A DNA stretch of 64,000 nucleotides from Glacieibacterium sp965200405 (lineage in GTDB: Bacteria > Pseudomonadota > Alphaproteobacteria > Sphingomonadales > Sphingomonadaceae), in NCBI RefSeq assembly GCF_965200405.1, contig NZ_OZ241356.1, forward strand, positions 310,001 to 374,000, given 5' to 3'. The notes beneath the pieces were generated by a model. That model was not told the DNA's origin and did no database searches. It saw only the letters and a program-made list of their open reading frames with translations. Position 1 is the first letter of the stretch. Every line of letters starts with the position of its first letter. This document shows, one piece after another, positions 8,492-17,923 of the stretch. The translations under genes were made by a program, and so were the position numbers.

Positions 8492-9498
8492 AGCCCGAGC
8501 GTGGCGACCGCCAGGGGCCGGGCCAGTTGCGTCATCTCGCACTGGCGCGGCGCCTTGTCCGGCCGCCAGCGGATAAACCCCGCAGCGTGACGAAGGCGGT
8601 GGCCGGTGACCTGATCGTAGCCGACCTCCACGACCAGTTCGGTTCGCAGCGGCTGCCACTCGGTCGAGCGTTCGGTGCTCCAGCGGCTCGGCCCGCCCGG
8701 CGCCTTGCCAGTGAAGCCGGGTGGCTCGACCATCGCTTCGAACCGCTCCTTGAGACCGGCGCGAACTTCCGGCGGCAGGCCGCTGACGAAGCCGATATGG
8801 TTGAGCAGCCCTGCCTCGTCGTACAGGCCAAGCAGCAGCGAGCCGATCTCGTGGCTGTTCGAGGCATAGCGGAAACCGCCGACGACACAGTCTGCGGTAT
8901 GCCGCACCTTGATCTTGAGCATGGCGCGCTCACCTGGCTGGTAAGGCTCGTCACCGCGCTTGGCGACGACACCGTCGAGCGCACCGCCGCTGTGATCGAG
9001 CCACGCCTGTGCCTGTGCCAGCCGGTCGGTAACCGGCGACAGCGATAGCGCCGGGTCGGAGTTCGCCGCCGCCCAACGCTCCAGCGCCGCCCGGCGCTCG
9101 TCGAGCGGCTTTGCGCCGAGTGGCCCCGCCTCCCACAGGCAGTCGAACAGCATCAAGCGAGCCGGGGTGGCGGTCGACAGCTTGGCGATACGGCTGGCGG
9201 CTGGATGGAGCCGGGCCTGCAGCGCCTCGAAAGACAGCGCGCCATCGGTGTCGATCAGCAATTCGCCATCGAGGACAAAGCGTTGCGAGGGCAGTCGCGC
9301 CAGCATCGCGGTGATTTCAGGGAAATAGCGCGACAGGGATTTGCCCGACTTCGACATGATCTCGATGTCTTTGCCGTCTCGAAATGCCAGGCAGCGGAAG
9401 CCGTCCCACTTGGGCTCGTAGCGCCACGGACTGCCCTCGGGCAGCGCGTCGACTAGCTTCGCCTCCATCGGCGACAGGTCATGGGAAGGGAAACTCAT
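8488..9498 (-). CDS. ATP-dependent DNA ligase (LigD/LigC-type ligase domain)
   Basis: A 336-residue stand-alone ligase. Motif I EPKWDGFR near residues 28-35 provides the Lys that is adenylylated. FVLDGELLIDTDG is motif III, DGVVAKRGDEPYQPGERAMLKIKVRH covers motifs IV and V, and the C-terminal half is an OB-fold. The length equals the ligase domain of LigD without polymerase or phosphoesterase parts. Such enzymes seal nicks in double-strand-break repair. No Ku gene is nearby in the window. It is convergent with, and overlaps, the oxidoreductase gene. Confidence 0.9.
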   Translation of the reverse strand: MSFPSHDLSPMEAKLVDALPEGSPWRYEPKWDGFRCLAFRDGKDIEIMSKSGKSLSRYFPEITAMLARLPSQRFVLDGELLIDTDGALSFEALQARLHPAASRIAKLSTATPARLMLFDCLWEAGPLGAKPLDERRAALERWAAANSDPALSLSPVTDRLAQAQAWLDHSGGALDGVVAKRGDEPYQPGERAMLKIKVRHTADCVVGGFRYASNSHEIGSLLLGLYDEAGLLNHIGFVSGLPPEVRAGLKERFEAMVEPPGFTGKAPGGPSRWSTERSTEWQPLRTELVVEVGYDQVTGHRLRHAAGFIRWRPDKAPRQCEMTQLARPLAVATLGL

Positions 9499-9588
9499 CG
9501 TGAAACAACGCGGCTAACAAGGCAACGCTGCACGATCCGTCGTTACGACATCAGTAAGGATAATTGCGAGATCGTTGAGCAGACGAGA

Positions 9589-9624
9589 ACCCGTCGCGGC
9601 GCCGGGGGAGGAGTCGCGACGGGT
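9589..9624 (-). terminator. Hairpin downstream of PEP-CTERM gene
   Basis: ACCCGTCGCG (9589-9598) pairs perfectly with CGCGACGGGT (9615-9624). It begins 8 nt beyond the stop codon of the minus-strand PEP-CTERM gene and sits upstream of the ligase gene, so it probably ends the former. The following sequence on the minus strand is only mildly T-rich. Confidence 0.6.
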
Positions 9625-9632
9625 ATTCACGC

Positions 9633-10304
9633 CTATGAGAGGACGCGAACCTCGTTACGACGCCGGCGCAGGGCGAAGCCGACAAGACCCATGCCGCTGA
9701 GCAGCATGGTCCAGGTTGCAGGCTCCGGCACCGCTGCGGCTGCAATATCGTCGATCTCGAAGGCCCGGCCGGTCGAGGTCAGCCGGAGGCCGCGGAAATC
9801 ATCGCCCGGTGCGAAGGTCAGGAACAGCCGGCGGTTGGTCGCCGGCAGGGTCTGGTCGCCGTTGGCGATGCCGAGCATGCCACCGCTGATCGTCTTCAAG
9901 ACGACGCCGCCGGCCCCGAGCACTTCCAGCGTGTTATAATTGTCGACCGAGCCCCAGTAGAAGCTGAGCGAGCGGAAGTCGCGGTTGGCAGCGATGTAGT
10001 TGGTGAAGTCGATCGTCGCCGTACCGGTCGATGACGCGCTGCCGCTGGCCGGCGTCGCGAAATATGCGGAAGTGTTGCCGGCAGGCGGTGCCCGAACGCC
10101 ACTGACCGTCGTCGCGTCGACAGTGTAGCTGCCGCTGTAGACGATCCCGGTCGGACCCGTCATGCCCGTGGAGAAGTCGTCGACGATCGTCTGGGTCGAA
10201 GTCTTGCCAGGATCCGGTGCCCCGGGCGACGAGGTGTACGTCGCTGCGCCAGCCGCCGCTGCCGAACTTAAAAGTACGAGCGTCGCTATCAAAGCCGTCT
10301 TCAT
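9633..10304 (-). CDS. PEP-CTERM sorting-domain exported protein
   Basis: A 223-residue exported protein. The N-terminus is a signal peptide (MKTALIATLVLLSSAAAAGAA). The C-terminus carries the sorting signal VPEPATWTMLLSGMGLVGFA followed by RRRR, that is, the PEPxxW motif, one membrane helix and a basic stop. PEP-CTERM proteins are cleaved by exosortase and usually reach the surface or exopolysaccharide matrix. The body contains a beta-rich domain with a YWGSVDNYNTLEV segment seen in other PEP-CTERM proteins of unknown function. No exosortase gene is in the window. Confidence 0.85.
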   Translation of the reverse strand: MKTALIATLVLLSSAAAAGAATYTSSPGAPDPGKTSTQTIVDDFSTGMTGPTGIVYSGSYTVDATTVSGVRAPPAGNTSAYFATPASGSASSTGTATIDFTNYIAANRDFRSLSFYWGSVDNYNTLEVLGAGGVVLKTISGGMLGIANGDQTLPATNRRLFLTFAPGDDFRGLRLTSTGRAFEIDDIAAAAVPEPATWTMLLSGMGLVGFALRRRRNEVRVLS

Positions 10305-10612
10305 CCGCTAGCTCCTTTGTGGTTGTCCGCACCCTTCCACGAAGCAAAGCATGTGCCATTTGTTAGTGGCAATTAAGATATTCTTAACATCCTGTTCCGG
10401 AACCGTCATTTTAACACTTCCGAAATGTTTCCCGAAAGACTCATATCGACCGGTATAGATGCGACTCGCGAGCGGTGTCGGCTGGCTTTACAAAAGCCTC
10501 GGTCCAACGCGTGCCGGAGCAAAATTATATGGCATCGTCGGGCCGATGCTGCGACTGACGCTGGGAACTGACCCGCACCTGCACCGGCAGGCCGGACGCA
10601 ACGGGAGCTTGA
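10305..10612. other. Divergent intergenic region, PEP-CTERM gene / zwf
   Basis: This 308-nt stretch separates two divergent genes and has no convincing coding frame. It is AT-richer than its surroundings around 10370-10420. It holds a perfect inverted repeat TTAAGA-TAT-TCTTAA at 10373-10387 and a small hairpin GCATCG/CGATGC at 10532-10549. Both promoters should lie here; I could not assign -35/-10 boxes with confidence. Confidence 0.6.
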
Positions 10613-12053
<1,441 letters not shown>

Positions 12054-12061
<8 letters not shown>

Positions 12062-12752
12062 AGCGGAATGGTGGGACTATGAAGACGTGGAGGAACTGGC
12101 CGCAGCCGTCGCCTCCGATGTCGAGTTCATCATCGAGAGCGCGCTGGATGCCCGCGGCGCAGCGCTGATCGCCCTGCCCGGCGGCACCACCCCGGTGCCG
12201 ATCTATGCACTGTTGTCCAAGGCCAAGCTCGACTGGAAGCGCGTCACCATCCTGCCGACCGACGAGCGGCTGGTGGCAATGACCGACCCGATGAGCAACG
12301 CCGGGATGCTGGCCAAGACCTTCCTGCCCAAGGGCGCGCGCGTCGTGCCGCTGGCGACCGGTGCGGGCGACTACCGCAAGGCCGGCCTCGATGCCGACGA
12401 GCGCCTGACCGCGATGAAGTGGCCGCTGGACCTGGTCTGGCTCGGCATGGGCGACGACGGGCATACCGCGTCGATGTTTGCCGGACCCGACCTGGCTGCC
12501 GCGCTGACCGCTCCGGCACGTGCGATCGGCGTGCGGCCGGATCCGATGCCGACCAAGGGGCCGGTCGAGCGGGTGACCCTGACGCGCAACGCGATCATCT
12601 CGGCGCGCACGCTGACCATCGTCCTGTCGGGCGCGGAGAAGCGCAAGATGCTGGAGAAGGCGATCGAGGACGGGCCGAAGTCGAAGCTGCCGATCGGTCT
12701 GGTGCTGGCCGAGGCGGAGCAGGCGGTGGATATCCACTGGAGCGCAGTTTGA
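12054..12752 (+). CDS. pgl: 6-phosphogluconolactonase
   Basis: A 232-residue enzyme that hydrolyses 6-phosphogluconolactone to 6-phosphogluconate. The DevB-type motifs ALPGGTTPVPIYALL, ILPTDERLVAMTDPMSNAGML and LVWLGMGDDGHTASMF are intact. Its ATG overlaps the end of zwf. Together with edd and eda it supplies the Entner-Doudoroff route. A 163-nt repeat-bearing spacer separates it from edd. Confidence 0.95.
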
Positions 12753-12760
12753 GCCTGCCG

Positions 12761-12910
12761 CACCCCCTCCGTCGCCTGCGGCGACACCTCCCCCTGACGA
12801 GGGTGAGGATCTTCGCGATCCGGCCCCCGCTCGGCTACAGCGCCTCTAGATCCTCCCCCTCTTCAGGGGGAGGGGGACCGCGCCACTTCGGCGTGGTGGA
12901 GGGGGCGAGA
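12761..12910. repeat. CT/AG-rich palindromic intergenic repeat (pgl-edd spacer)
   Basis: The spacer contains short hairpins: GTCGC/GCGAC at 12771-12785 and a perfect CCTCCCCCT-CTTC-AGGGGGAGG at 12852-12873. These are followed by a TTCGGCGTGGTGGAGGGGGC tail. It resembles the element at 3685-3728. The tail's GGAGGGGG run lies about 15 nt before the edd ATG, so the repeat may also provide or influence the edd ribosome-binding region. Confidence 0.65.
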
Positions 12911-12915
12911 GCACA

Positions 12916-14727
12916 ATGACCCTCGACCCCCGCATCGCCGCCGTCACCGACCGCGTCATCACCCGGAGCCGCACCGGCCGCGCCGCCTATCTGGACCTGA
13001 TCGCCCGCGAGCGCGACACCGGCGTCGACCGCCCGAACCTGTCGTGCGGCAACCTTGCCCACGGCTTCGCAGCTGCCGGCGACGACAAGCCGGCGATCCG
13101 TGGCGGCAAGGCGATGAACATCGGCATCGTCACTGCCTATAACGACATGCTGTCGGCGCATCAGCCGTATGGCGGCTATCCCGACCGGATGAAGCTGTGG
13201 GCGCGCGAAATCGGCGCGACGGCGCAGGTCGCAGGCGGCGTTCCCGCGATGTGCGATGGCGTCACGCAAGGGCAGCGCGGCATGGAGCTGTCGCTGTTCA
13301 GCCGCGATACCATTGCCATGTCGACCGCGGTCGCGCTCAGCCACGGCATGTTCGAGGGCACGGCCCTGCTCGGCATCTGCGACAAGATCGTGCCCGGTCT
13401 GCTGATCGGCGCGCTGCGCTTCGGCCATCTGCCCGCCATCCTGATCCCCGCCGGACCGATGCCGTCGGGCCTTGCCAACAAGGAGAAGGTCCGCGTCCGC
13501 CAGCTGTACGCGGAAGGCAAGGTCGGCCGCGAGGAACTGCTGGAGGCCGAGGCGGCGAGCTATCACGGTGCCGGCACCTGTACCTTCTACGGCACCGCCA
13601 ACTCCAACCAGATGATGATGGAGGTCATGGGCCTCCACATGCCCGGCGCGGCGTTCGTAAACCCGGGCACCAAGCTGCGGCAGGAACTGACCCGGGCCGC
13701 GGTCCACCGGCTGGCGGCTATCGGCTGGGACGGCGCCGACTATCGCCCGCTTGGGGCTTGCGTCGACGAGAAGGCGATCGTCAACGCGGTGGTCGGCCTG
13801 CTCGCGACGGGTGGCTCGACCAACCATGCCATCCACATTCCTGCCATCGCGCGCGCGGCGGGCATCAAGATCGACTGGGCCGATATCGACGCACTGTCGG
13901 CGGCGGTGCCGCTGGTGGCGCGCGTCTATCCGAACGGTTCGGGCGATGTGAACGCGTTCCAGGCGGCCGGCGGCATGGGCTTCACGATCCGCACCCTGCT
14001 CGACGCGGGGTTGCTGCACGCGGATATCTTGACCGTCGCGGGCGACGATCTCGGTGCCTATGCGCGCGAGCCGGCAATGGCGGGTGACACGCTGGTGTGG
14101 AACGACGGGCCGACGGATACCCGCGACGCTGGAATGTTGCGCCCCGTTGCCGACGCGTTCGCCCCTGACGGCGGCATGCGGCTGTTGCAGGGCAATCTCG
14201 GGCGCGCCGTGATCAAGACCAGCGCCGTCGATCCGGCGCGCTGGACGATCGAGGCTCCCGCTGCGGTATTCAGCGACCAGGACCAGGTGCTTACGGCATT
14301 CAAGGCCGGGCAGCTGGAGCGTGATGTGGTCGTGGTCGTACGCTTCCAGGGGCCCCGCGCCAACGGCATGCCGGAATTGCACAAGCTGACGCCGGCGCTG
14401 GGCGTGTTGCAGGACAAGGGCTTTCGCGTCGCGCTGGTCACCGACGGCCGGATGTCGGGCGCCAGCGGCAAGGTCCCCGCCGCGATCCACGTCTGCCCAG
14501 AGGCGCTGGGCGGCGGTGCGCTGGGCTTGCTGCGCGACGGCGATATCGTTCGGGTCTGCGCCGTCACGGGCGCGCTGACCACGTCCGCAGACCTGAGCGG
14601 GCGCATGCCGGCCGAGGCTCCGCCTGCCGCGATCGGGACGGGCCGTGAGCTGTTCGCGTTCATGCGCCACGGCTCGGACGATGCAGAAGCGGGCGCATCG
14701 GCTATGCTGGCTGCCGCTGGCTTATGA
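12916..14727 (+). CDS. edd: Phosphogluconate dehydratase
   Basis: A 603-residue iron-sulfur dehydratase of the IlvD/Edd family that converts 6-phosphogluconate to 2-keto-3-deoxy-6-phosphogluconate. Typical segments are NIGIVTAYNDMLSAHQPY, VPAMCDGVTQGQRGMELSLFSRD, ALLGICDKIVPGLLIGALRFG, GAGTCTFYGTANSNQMMMEV and VTDGRMSGASGKVPAAIHV. The Cys residues in CDG, GICDK and GTCTFYG are the cluster ligands expected for the family. Eda follows 13 nt after the stop. Confidence 0.97.
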   Translation: MTLDPRIAAVTDRVITRSRTGRAAYLDLIARERDTGVDRPNLSCGNLAHGFAAAGDDKPAIRGGKAMNIGIVTAYNDMLSAHQPYGGYPDRMKLWAREIGATAQVAGGVPAMCDGVTQGQRGMELSLFSRDTIAMSTAVALSHGMFEGTALLGICDKIVPGLLIGALRFGHLPAILIPAGPMPSGLANKEKVRVRQLYAEGKVGREELLEAEAASYHGAGTCTFYGTANSNQMMMEVMGLHMPGAAFVNPGTKLRQELTRAAVHRLAAIGWDGADYRPLGACVDEKAIVNAVVGLLATGGSTNHAIHIPAIARAAGIKIDWADIDALSAAVPLVARVYPNGSGDVNAFQAAGGMGFTIRTLLDAGLLHADILTVAGDDLGAYAREPAMAGDTLVWNDGPTDTRDAGMLRPVADAFAPDGGMRLLQGNLGRAVIKTSAVDPARWTIEAPAAVFSDQDQVLTAFKAGQLERDVVVVVRFQGPRANGMPELHKLTPALGVLQDKGFRVALVTDGRMSGASGKVPAAIHVCPEALGGGALGLLRDGDIVRVCAVTGALTTSADLSGRMPAEAPPAAIGTGRELFAFMRHGSDDAEAGASAMLAAAGL

Positions 14728-14740
14728 CGGGAAGATCCAG

Positions 14741-15355
14741 ATGAACAACATCGCCGACATCATGGCCCTTGCGCCGGTCATTCCCGTGCTCGTCATCGAC
14801 GATGTCGGGAATGCGCACGCCATCGCCGAGGCGCTGGTCGCCGGGGGGCTGTTCGCGCTGGAGGTGACGTTGCGGACCCCCGCGGCGCTCGACGTGATCC
14901 GCGCGATGAGCGAGATCCCCGGTGCGGTGGTCGGGGCCGGCACCGTGCTGAACGCTCGCGACCTCGACGCTGCACAGGCCGCGGGGGCGCGCTTCATCGT
15001 CAGTCCCGGCCTCACATCGACAGTCGCCGAAGCCGCCCTTGCCGCCGACATTCCGCTGCTGCCCGGCGTCGCCACCGCCGGCGACATCATGCGCGGCCTC
15101 GATGCCGGGCTGAGCAATTTCAAATTCTTCCCCGCCGTCGCATCGGGCGGCATCCCCGCCCTCAAGGCATTAGTCGCACCGTTCGGCAAGGTTCGCTTTT
15201 GCCCGACGGGCGGCGTTACGCAGGCGAGCATGGCAGAGTGGCTGGCAGTTCCGGGTGTCGCCTGTGTCGGCGGCAGCTGGATGGTCCCCGGCGGTCCGGT
15301 CGACGCCGCGGCAATCCAGGTGGCTGCATCGGCGGCAAGCGGCCGGCGGTCCTAG
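14741..15355 (+). CDS. eda: 2-dehydro-3-deoxy-phosphogluconate (KDPG) aldolase
   Basis: A 204-residue aldolase that cleaves KDPG to pyruvate and glyceraldehyde-3-phosphate. The ATG at 14741 is chosen because the frame upstream lacks similarity. The segment FKFFPAVASGGIPALKAL contains the Schiff-base Lys (NFKFFPA), and EVTLRTPAALDVIRAM contains the catalytic Glu. It completes the Entner-Doudoroff set with zwf, pgl and edd. No glucokinase gene is seen in the window. Confidence 0.96.
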   Translation: MNNIADIMALAPVIPVLVIDDVGNAHAIAEALVAGGLFALEVTLRTPAALDVIRAMSEIPGAVVGAGTVLNARDLDAAQAAGARFIVSPGLTSTVAEAALAADIPLLPGVATAGDIMRGLDAGLSNFKFFPAVASGGIPALKALVAPFGKVRFCPTGGVTQASMAEWLAVPGVACVGGSWMVPGGPVDAAAIQVAASAASGRRS

Positions 15356-15359
15356 CCGA

Positions 15360-16100
15360 TCAGTCGTCGCACTCGCTGCTCAGTCGCTCGCTCGACAGCT
15401 TGTCGACCTCGTTGTGGATGATCTGGTAGCAGTCGCAGGCGATCTTCAGCAGGCCGGGGCGATCGATGACATTGATCTTGCCGCGGCTGTACTCGATCAG
15501 CCCTTGCGCCTGTAGCTCGCGCGCCACCACCGACACTGCATTGCGCTTGACGCCGAGCATCCCCGCCAGGAACTCCTGAGTAATCGGCAGCTTGTCGCCC
15601 TCGGTGCGGTCGTGGGTGGTCAGAATCCAACGGGCGCAGCGGCGCATCGTGTCGTGCAAGGCGTTGCATGCCACCGCCTGTAGCGACGTCCGGGTCAGCA
15701 CGTCGCGGTAGCGCGACACGGCGCTGCAGAACCGCGTGCTGCCGTCGACCAGGTCCTCGAACGCGGCGGCGGTGCACCGCTGGGCAGCGCCAGGGATCTG
15801 CACGACATAGCAAGTGAAGGCCTCGTCGACATAGCCGCTGGCGCTCATGCCCGCCGCGCCCTCGCGCCCGATGGCGCCGGTTTCAGCGCGGCGACCGTCC
15901 TTCATCACCACCACGAGCGAGATCATCCCCGAGGTCGGCAGATAGACATGCTCCAGCGGCTGGCCGGGTTCGTACAGGACTTGCCCCATCTCCAGCGTCA
16001 CCGGCGTCAGCAGTTTGCCGAGTGCGGCCTGGTCCTTAGGCGCAATGCGAGCGAGCAGGAGATTGCGGCTCGGCCACGGCGAGTCGGGTTGGTCGATCAT
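15360..16100 (-). CDS. Crp/Fnr family transcriptional regulator
   Basis: A 246-residue regulator from the ATG at 16100 (MIDQPDSPWPSRN). It has an N-terminal cyclic-nucleotide-binding-like fold (GQVLYEPGQPLEHVYLPTSG, GAIGREGAAGM). The C-terminal helix-turn-helix is ITQEFLAGMLGVKRNAVSVV. The sequence has the pattern common in sphingomonads and Caulobacter, where the Fnr cysteines are absent. The effector is unknown. It is convergent with eda (4-nt gap) and divergent from the GlsB-like gene. Confidence 0.88.
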   Translation of the reverse strand: MIDQPDSPWPSRNLLLARIAPKDQAALGKLLTPVTLEMGQVLYEPGQPLEHVYLPTSGMISLVVVMKDGRRAETGAIGREGAAGMSASGYVDEAFTCYVVQIPGAAQRCTAAAFEDLVDGSTRFCSAVSRYRDVLTRTSLQAVACNALHDTMRRCARWILTTHDRTEGDKLPITQEFLAGMLGVKRNAVSVVARELQAQGLIEYSRGKINVIDRPGLLKIACDCYQIIHNEVDKLSSERLSSECDD

Positions 16101-16284
16101 CAAAGCCCTACTCCCCGGCAGCAAAAAAGTGCCGAACACGGAACCCCCCTGTCTATCGGCGGTTTATGCACGGTCCGATACATAAGATTAACTCGGGCGT
16201 TCATCTACGACACCGCTCATCCACGAGCGCTTGAACGTGCCATCGGCGCGGCAGCTGAGCCGCGCCCTATTAGGAAGATAAAAC

Positions 16285-16554
16285 ATGGGCTTGATTGTAG
16301 TACTCGTCGTCGGCGGGATCATCGGCTGGCTGGCCAGCATGGTCATGCGCACGGATGCACAGCAAGGCATCTTCCTGAACATCGTCGTCGGCATCGTCGG
16401 CGCGCTGCTTGGCGGCTTCCTGCTAGCTCCGCTGATCGGTGGCGCCTCGATCACCACCGGCGCGATGGATATCCGCTCGCTGCTGGTCTCGTTCCTCGGC
16501 GCGATCATCCTGCTCGCCATCGTCAACCTGTTCCGCCGCAACGCGGTACGCTAA
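16285..16554 (+). CDS. GlsB/YeaQ/YmgE family stress-response membrane protein
   Basis: An 89-residue protein made of three hydrophobic helices with Gly-rich motifs: GGIIGWLASMVM, NIVVGIVGALLGGFLL, and a C-terminal LGAIILLAIVNLFRR. This is the transglycosylase-associated (GlsB/YeaQ) family, induced by stress in several bacteria, with no proven mechanism. An AGGAAG ribosome site lies 8 nt upstream. A strong terminator follows. Confidence 0.88.
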   Translation: MGLIVVLVVGGIIGWLASMVMRTDAQQGIFLNIVVGIVGALLGGFLLAPLIGGASITTGAMDIRSLLVSFLGAIILLAIVNLFRRNAVR

Positions 16555-16561
16555 ACCCTAT

Positions 16562-16597
16562 CAGCCGGCACGACCCGAAAAGGGATCGTGCCGGCTG
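16562..16597 (+). terminator. Strong hairpin terminator after GlsB-like gene
   Basis: CAGCCGGCACGA-CCC pairs with GGG-ATCGTGCCGGCTG around a GAAAA loop, a stem of about 15 bp with one mismatch. It begins 8 nt after the stop codon and is followed by TTACGTTT, as expected for intrinsic termination. Confidence 0.85.
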
Positions 16598-16639
16598 TTA
16601 CGTTTACCGTCTGTTAGTTGCGTTGGTGCGAGGTAGGCC

Positions 16640-16813
16640 ATGGAAGAAATCCTGCAGTTTCTGGCGGCTCACGACGTTGCGGTGGGGATGGTCGGAACGC
16701 TGATCGTGATCTTGGCGGTGATCGTCGGTTTTGGCCGTCGTCATAACGCCGTCATGTCCACTCGCCTGGATGGACAGGCACGCCCCCATCGCAAAGATCC
16801 AATCGTGCGCTAG
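16640..16813 (+). CDS. Small single-pass membrane protein, unknown
   Basis: A 57-residue frame from the ATG at 16640 to a TAG at 16811. GAGG lies 6 nt upstream of the start. The product has an acidic, amphipathic N-terminus (MEEILQFLAAHDVA), one hydrophobic helix (VGMVGTLIVILAVIVGFG) and a basic, polar tail (RRHNAV...RPHRKDPIVR), which predicts an inner-membrane protein with a cytoplasmic tail. It sits between the terminator and the convergent SDR gene. I recognise no family; the coding call rests on ribosome site, topology and codon pattern. Confidence 0.55.
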   Translation: MEEILQFLAAHDVAVGMVGTLIVILAVIVGFGRRHNAVMSTRLDGQARPHRKDPIVR

Positions 16814-16821
16814 CGCCGGCC

Positions 16822-17823
16822 TTACGGCATTCCAGCGCCGCCTGCTGCACCATAGACTTGGCCGGTGGCATAGCTGCCTTGGTTCGATGCCAGTTGGACG
16901 TAAATACCTGCCAGTTCGACCGGCTGGCCCGGACGCTTGAGCGGCGTCATCCCGCCGAATTTGACCAGCTTTTCTTGCGTCGCACCACCGCTTACCTGCA
17001 ATGGCGTCCAGATCGGTCCGGGCGCGACGCCGTTGACGCGGATGCCCTTGGGCGCCAGCTGCTTGGCCAGTGAGCGGACGTAGTTGGTCGTCGCCGCCTT
17101 GGTCTGCGCATAGTCATACAAGTCCTCCGACGGATCGGTCGCCTGCTCCGACGTCGTACCGATGATGCTCGAACCCGGCTTGAGGTGGGGCAACGCCGCC
17201 TTGATGATCCAGAACGGCGCGTAGATGTTGGTCTTCATCGTCCAGTCGAAATTCTCGCTGGAGATATCGAGAATCGACGCATGGGTCTGCTGGCGCGCCG
17301 CATTGCTCACCAAAATGTCCAGACCGCCAAGTTTCTGCACCGCCGTCTCGACCAGCTGCTTGCAGAACGCCTCGTCGCGCAGGTCGCCGGGAATGGCGAC
17401 GGCCTTGCGTCCCGCGGCCTTGATCAGCGCAATCACCTCGAGCGCATCTGGCTCCTCGTCGGGAAGATAGTTGATCGCCACATCGGCACCCTCGCGCGCG
17501 AAGGCGATTGCAGCAGCGCGTCCCATGCCGGAGTCCCCGCCGGTGATCAGCGCCTTGCGTCCGGCCAGTCGCCCGGACCCACGATAGCTCGTCTCGCCGT
17601 GGTCGGGCTTGGGCTCCATCTTGCCGGCGAGGCCGGGCCAAGGCTGCGACTGGCTGGCAAACGGCGGCTTCGGATATTTGCTCGCTGGATCGACAAGACC
17701 ATCGATCGGCGCCGGCGCAGCTTCGCCGCGGCTGCTGGCCGAAACGCTGGCGACTGCCGCCAGCCCCAGCCCGGCACCGCCGACGACCTGCCGGCGCGAG
17801 ATATCGCTATTATCGTCTTTCAT
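16822..17823 (-). CDS. SDR family oxidoreductase with Tat-like signal
   Basis: A 333-residue short-chain dehydrogenase from the ATG at 17823, preceded by GAAGGG at good spacing. The N-terminus carries SRRQVVGGAGLGLAAVASVSA, a twin-arginine-type signal, which is unusual for an SDR but common in this GED-type subgroup. The cofactor motif is ITGGDSGMGRAAA, the catalytic Tyr/Lys lie in YAQTKAA, and GIRVNGVAPGPIWTPL follows. Related proteins are annotated as glucose/general-stress (YhdF/YgfF-like) dehydrogenases. Substrate unknown. Confidence 0.85.
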   Translation of the reverse strand: MKDDNSDISRRQVVGGAGLGLAAVASVSASSRGEAAPAPIDGLVDPASKYPKPPFASQSQPWPGLAGKMEPKPDHGETSYRGSGRLAGRKALITGGDSGMGRAAAIAFAREGADVAINYLPDEEPDALEVIALIKAAGRKAVAIPGDLRDEAFCKQLVETAVQKLGGLDILVSNAARQQTHASILDISSENFDWTMKTNIYAPFWIIKAALPHLKPGSSIIGTTSEQATDPSEDLYDYAQTKAATTNYVRSLAKQLAPKGIRVNGVAPGPIWTPLQVSGGATQEKLVKFGGMTPLKRPGQPVELAGIYVQLASNQGSYATGQVYGAAGGAGMP

Positions 17824-17923
17824 GATCAGCCCTTCGTTCTTGGTCGGGCGATGAACGGGCCGTTGCGACAAGAGTTCACGCAGCGGCACGGGCATGATGC
17901 CGCGCCGCTGGCGATGCCCAGCC

